10,540 bases of DNA from Oscillospiraceae bacterium. Its GTDB lineage: Bacteria; Bacillota_A; Clostridia; Oscillospirales; Ruminococcaceae. Within the stretch, counting starts at the first letter, position 1, and each line of letters begins with the position of its first letter. Positions 7,630-10,540 of this stretch are shown piece after piece. Position numbers and translations under genes: made by a program. The DNA lies in NCBI GenBank assembly GCA_017400025.1, contig JAFQAF010000009.1:1-10540 (forward strand), given 5' to 3'. The notes beneath the pieces are model-generated. The model ran no database searches, was not told where the DNA came from, and was given only the letters and a program-made list of their open reading frames with translations.

Positions 7630-7662
7630 GGCGGCATAACTGCAAACAGATAAAACCCTGGT

Positions 7663-7673
7663 TAATTTATAAT
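7663..7673 (+). promoter_or_regulatory. Possible gyrA -10 region
   Basis: TATAAT (7668-7673) lies 31 bases before the gyrA ATG. No convincing -35 is seen at 17 bases (AACAGA at 7645-7650 fits poorly), and there is no extended -10 TG. A separate gyrA promoter is plausible because the repeat element separates gyrA from gyrB, but the evidence is weak. GGAGA (7690-7694) is the gyrA Shine-Dalgarno, 10 bases from the ATG. Confidence 0.35.
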
Positions 7674-7704
7674 TTGCCTTTGGCATTTTGGAGAAAATAC
7701 AGAA

Positions 7705-10191
7705 ATGATAGACAATACAAGATATATAAACAAAGACATTGAAAAAGAAATGAAAGGCAGCTTTCTGGATTATTCCATGTCTGTTATCGTATCACGTGCA
7801 CTGCCGGATGTGCGTGACGGGCTGAAGCCTGTTCACCGCCGCATACTGTACGCCATGTACGAAAACAACCTGGATGCCAGCCATGGCTACCAGAAATCTG
7901 CACAGACTGTTGGTGAAGTGCTGGGTAAGTATCATCCGCACGGTGACGCCTCTGTTTACGATGCAATGGTGCGTCTGGCACAGGATTTCTCACTGAGATA
8001 CCCTCTGATTGACGGCCAGGGCAACTTTGGTTCTGTGGACGGCGACCCACCGGCTGCCTACCGTTATACAGAAGCCAGAATGGAAAGAATTTCTGACGAA
8101 ATGCTGCGCGACATCGAAAAGGATACAGTTGATTTTGTAAACAACTTTGACGATTCCCGCACAGAGCCAAGCGTGCTGCCGAGCAAAATTCCTAACCTGC
8201 TGATAAACGGCTCTTCCGGTATTGCTGTAGGTATGGCCACAAATATTCCGCCGCACAACCTGGGGGAAATCTGCAATGCAATCAGTTTTCTGGTGGACAA
8301 TCCGGACTGTGACTTTGCAGACCTGATGGAATATGTGCCGGGTCCGGACTTTCCTACCGGCGGCGTTATTATGGGCAGAAGCGGCATCCGCAGTGCATAC
8401 GCAACCGGCCGCGGAAAAATCACAGTGCGCGGCAAGGCAGAAATTGAAGAAAAGGCAAACGGCAGATATCAGATTATCGTGACCGAAATCCCATATATGG
8501 TGAACAAGGCACGACTGATTGAAAGAATTGCTGACCTTGTAAAGGAAAAAAGATTGGAAGGTATCTCTGACCTGAATGACGAATCCGACCGCGACGGTAT
8601 GAGAATTGTTATTGAGCTGAAAAGAGAGGCAAACCCCCAGATAGTGCTGAACCACCTGTATTCACTGACAGAGCTGCAGGACACCTTCGGCGCAATTATG
8701 CTGGCACTGGACGGCGGCGTGCCAAAGGTTATGGACCTGAAGACAATGCTGCAGAAATACATTGACCACCAGTGCAGCGTGCTGGAAAGAAGAGCGGCCT
8801 TTGACCTGAAAAAGGCAAAGGAAAGACAGCATCTGCTCCAGGGGCTGAAAATCGCCTGTGACAACATTGATGAAGTAATCAGAATTATCCGTGAAAGCTA
8901 TGACAACGCCAAGGAAAGACTGATGGAAAGATTTGGTCTGTCTGATGTGCAGGCTACAGCTATCCTGAACATGCAGTTGAGAAGACTGCAGGGGCTGGAA
9001 GTTGAAAAGATTCTCAACGAACTGGCTGAACTGGAAGAAAGAATAGCCTATCTGGAAAAATTCCTGGCTGACCACCAGATGGTGCTGGACCAGGTGAAGA
9101 CAGATATTATGGCCATCAAGGAAAAATACGGCGACGAAAGAAGAACAAGAATTGAGCATGTGAGCGGTGAAGTGGATATTGAGGACCTGATTCCAAATGA
9201 GGAATGTGTGTTCACATATACAAACTTCGGCTACATCAAACGCCAGCCTAAAAACGTATACCAGGCACAGAGACGCGGCGGCCGCGGCATAAGCGGTGTG
9301 GGCAGACGTGACGAGGACTATGTGAAAGAGCTGTTTATAGCAAAAACACATAACTTTATTATGTTTGCTACCGACAAGGGCAGAGTATACAGACTGAAGG
9401 GCTATGAAATACCGGAAGGCTCAAGACAGTCCAGAGGTATAAACATTGTGAACCTGCTGCAGCTGCAGCCTGATGAAAAAATCACATCAGTTATCCCGAC
9501 AGAGGAAGGCTTTGAAGGCAATCTGCTGATGGTAACACAGCAGGGTATCATCAAGAGAACACCTGTGGACCAGTACCGGAACGTGAGAAAGAGCGGGCTG
9601 ATTGCCATAACTCTGGACGAAGGCGACGACCTGGCATGGACAAGTGTAACCAGCGGTGACGATGAACTGATAGTGGCTACAAGAAACGGCCAGGCAATAA
9701 AATTCCATGAAAATGATGTACGTCTGGTGGGCAGAAGTGCCCGTGGCGTAAAGGCAATAGAGCTGGCTGACGGCGACGTGGTAGTAGGTATGGGCGTGGC
9801 AAAAGAAGGTGCCAAACTGCTGACTATCACCGAAGACGGCAAGGGCAGAAGAACTGTGCTGGACGAATACCGCCTGCAGACAAGAGGCGGCAAGGGCGTG
9901 AGAAACTATGACGTGGAAAAGGCCGGTAAGGTGGCAGGCGTGAGAATGGTAAACGATGATGACGATATCATTCTGATTTCCATGAGTGGTATAATTATAC
10001 GTATGCATGCTGATGACATTGCAGTGCAGAGCAGATATGCCGGCGGCGTAAAAGTGATGCGTCTGGACAGCGAGGACAAGGCCGTGACATTTGCTGTGAC
10101 TATGCGTGAAGACGCAGAGGAAACAGAAGCACCACAGGCTGACACAGCAGCTGAAGAAGCCGGTGAAAATACAGAATGTACTGAAGAATAA
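7705..10191 (+). CDS. gyrA: DNA gyrase subunit A
   Basis: GyrA is the DNA cleavage-and-wrapping subunit that pairs with GyrB. The winged-helix quinolone region reads [14 protein letters not shown], with catalytic Tyr121 in RYTEAR. The GyrA box QRRGGRG (522-528), which GyrA has and ParC lacks, starts the C-terminal beta-pinwheel used to wrap DNA. The last 30 residues are strongly acidic (Glu/Asp/Ala-rich). Ala82 stands where E. coli has Ser83, while Asp86 (E. coli Asp87) is kept. At 828 residues the length is normal. The ATG at 7705 has GGAGA 10 bases upstream. The repeat element and YcxB-like gene separate it from gyrB. Confidence 0.98.
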   Translation: MIDNTRYINKDIEKEMKGSFLDYSMSVIVSRALPDVRDGLKPVHRRILYAMYENNLDASHGYQKSAQTVGEVLGKYHPHGDASVYDAMVRLAQDFSLRYPLIDGQGNFGSVDGDPPAAYRYTEARMERISDEMLRDIEKDTVDFVNNFDDSRTEPSVLPSKIPNLLINGSSGIAVGMATNIPPHNLGEICNAISFLVDNPDCDFADLMEYVPGPDFPTGGVIMGRSGIRSAYATGRGKITVRGKAEIEEKANGRYQIIVTEIPYMVNKARLIERIADLVKEKRLEGISDLNDESDRDGMRIVIELKREANPQIVLNHLYSLTELQDTFGAIMLALDGGVPKVMDLKTMLQKYIDHQCSVLERRAAFDLKKAKERQHLLQGLKIACDNIDEVIRIIRESYDNAKERLMERFGLSDVQATAILNMQLRRLQGLEVEKILNELAELEERIAYLEKFLADHQMVLDQVKTDIMAIKEKYGDERRTRIEHVSGEVDIEDLIPNEECVFTYTNFGYIKRQPKNVYQAQRRGGRGISGVGRRDEDYVKELFIAKTHNFIMFATDKGRVYRLKGYEIPEGSRQSRGINIVNLLQLQPDEKITSVIPTEEGFEGNLLMVTQQGIIKRTPVDQYRNVRKSGLIAITLDEGDDLAWTSVTSGDDELIVATRNGQAIKFHENDVRLVGRSARGVKAIELADGDVVVGMGVAKEGAKLLTITEDGKGRRTVLDEYRLQTRGGKGVRNYDVEKAGKVAGVRMVNDDDDIILISMSGIIIRMHADDIAVQSRYAGGVKVMRLDSEDKAVTFAVTMREDAEETEAPQADTAAEEAGENTECTEE

Positions 10192-10202
10192 AAATATTAC
10201 CT

Positions 10203-10223
10203 TTTGTATATAAAATATACAAA
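10203..10223. repeat. A/T inverted repeat just after gyrA
   Basis: TTTGTATAT (10203-10211) and ATATACAAA (10215-10223) are perfect 9-base arms around AAA, starting 11 bases after the gyrA stop. The stem has only two G-C pairs and no T-run, so it is a weak transcript-end structure at most. Confidence 0.35.
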
Positions 10224-10232
10224 TTAACAAAA

Positions 10233-10260
10233 TGGACACAATATTTATATGTTGTGTCTA
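10233..10260 (+). terminator. Putative gyrA terminator
   Basis: GACACAA (10235-10241) pairs with TTGTGTC (10252-10258), and flanking and inner bases extend the stem to about 12 pairs with two G-U pairs around TTAT. It is followed by TTTATTT. The stem is low in G/C and the T-run is broken by one A, so it is a modest intrinsic terminator candidate. It overlaps the -35 area of the next promoter. Confidence 0.5.
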
Positions 10261-10277
10261 TTTATTTGTGCTATAAT
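10249..10277 (+). promoter_or_regulatory. Promoter (extended -10) for the downstream gene
   Basis: TATAAT (10272-10277) is preceded by TGC, giving an extended -10 like that of dnaA. The -35 position holds ATGTTG (10249-10254), which is weak. The transcript would start near 10284, about 100 bases before the ATG of the partial gene. Confidence 0.6.
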
Positions 10278-10293
10278 TCAAATATAGGGTGAT

Positions 10294-10334
10294 AACCTGT
10301 GTTTTTCCTTATTATAAAGGGAAAAATACGGGTT
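10294..10334 (+). ncRNA. Leader hairpin in the 5' UTR of the last gene
   Basis: AACCTGTGTTTTTCC (10294-10308) can pair with GGAAAAATACGGGTT (10320-10334) over 15 positions with two G-U pairs. Two more inner pairs give 17 in all and a 7-base loop (10311-10317). It lies at the very start of the predicted transcript. The following TTTTC is too short for a clear terminator. It may be a stabilising leader, an attenuator or a protein-binding hairpin; no known riboswitch class was recognised. Confidence 0.45.
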
Positions 10335-10384
10335 TTCAGAATTTACATTTATTTATATTTTATAATTATATTACTGATTGTATT

Positions 10385-10540
10385 ATGGATTACTATTTCT
10401 ATTCCACTAATCCAAAGCTGAGGGGGCTGATGAATTTCCGCCTTCTGAAGCGGGATTTATACACAGACAAAAGCAGATGTGTGGCACGGGCTGTGCGCAG
10501 CTACGGCATTAGCCGGGAGAACCCGGTGGGGTTTATCTAC
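10385..10540 (+). CDS. Partial gene of unknown function running off the window
   Basis: The frame is open from the ATG at 10385 to the last base (52 codons) and reads MDYYFYSTNPKLRGLMNFRL and on to GFIY. It is rich in Arg and Lys and has no visible motif. The frame is also open upstream to GTG 10289, but that part is A/T-rich and lies in the leader, so it is unlikely to be translated. No good Shine-Dalgarno precedes 10385; a second ATG at 10430 has AGGGGG (10421-10426) only 3 bases away. The start is uncertain and the product is not recognised. Confidence 0.55.
   Translation, partial: MDYYFYSTNPKLRGLMNFRLLKRDLYTDKSRCVARAVRSYGISRENPVGFIY

Noticed and set aside
7309..7645. Minus-strand proteins with 15-residue repeats (CHSERS and SVIP types)
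   Set aside because: The 45-bp tandem repeat happens to be open in two frames. The minus-strand frames run on into the antisense of gyrB or the YcxB-like gene and have no ribosome site.
10289..10384. GTG start giving a longer version of the last gene
   Set aside because: It lies about 5 bases from the predicted transcript start, within the leader hairpin region, and its codons are A/T-rich, unlike those after 10385.
10457..10465. TTATACACA, a perfect canonical DnaA box
   Set aside because: A single copy inside the partial downstream gene, 8 kb from the origin cluster, with no neighbours; chance or at most an isolated site.

Overview
The window is the replication-origin locus of a Bacillota chromosome, most likely a gut-type anaerobe of class Clostridia (Oscillospirales/Ruminococcaceae-like; the rank is an inference). 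The gene order dnaA - oriC - dnaN - yaaA (S4) - recF - remB/DUF370 - gyrB - (small membrane protein) - gyrA is the classic Bacillota arrangement. All genes lie on the + strand, and the proteins carry Clostridia-type sequence features such as GyrB PLWGKM, GyrA HGDASVYD and DnaA GRDHSS.

Layout. Bases 1-180 hold hairpin-forming interspersed repeats, including two identical 37-base copies. Bases 194-294 hold a 12-bp inverted pair of TTTCAACA sites beside a nearly pure A/T block. A strong extended -10 promoter follows and then dnaA (353-1648). The 475-bp gap 1649-2123 is the best candidate for oriC. It contains ten TTCAAC sites, two of them inside CCGG-stem inverted repeats, and ends in a box - GC-rich - (CTA)4 - A/T-rich arrangement that matches the bacterial basal unwinding system (DnaA-trio). 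dnaN, yaaA and recF follow, each overlapping the next by 8 bases, then remB and gyrB. A YcxB-like two-helix membrane protein starts right after the gyrB stop codon. Bases 7433-7704 hold a palindrome and a three-unit tandem repeat element with about 30-bp imperfect terminal inverted repeats. gyrA (7705-10191) follows. The last 350 bases contain an A/T-rich terminator-like hairpin, an extended -10 promoter, a 17-bp leader hairpin and the 5' end of an unrecognised gene that runs off the window.

How the genes work together. DnaA binds the origin and opens it, DnaN clamps the polymerase, RecF acts at stalled forks and gaps, and GyrB and GyrA form gyrase, which removes the supercoils ahead of the forks. 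YaaA is an S4 RNA-binding protein and RemB a DNA-binding regulator by family.

The most interesting signal is a possibly changed DnaA-origin recognition code. The repeated origin motif is [W/G]WTTCAACA, not the usual TTATNCACA. In the DNA-binding domain of the adjacent DnaA, residues that contact DNA in the E. coli protein are changed (Arg399 to Asn362, Pro423 to Lys386, Thr435/Thr436 to Ser/Ser, and Gly430 to Asn next to them). Other points of interest are Ala/Trp at drug-determinant positions of GyrA/GyrB and the repeat element upstream of gyrA. These are inferences from reading the sequence; no database search was possible.
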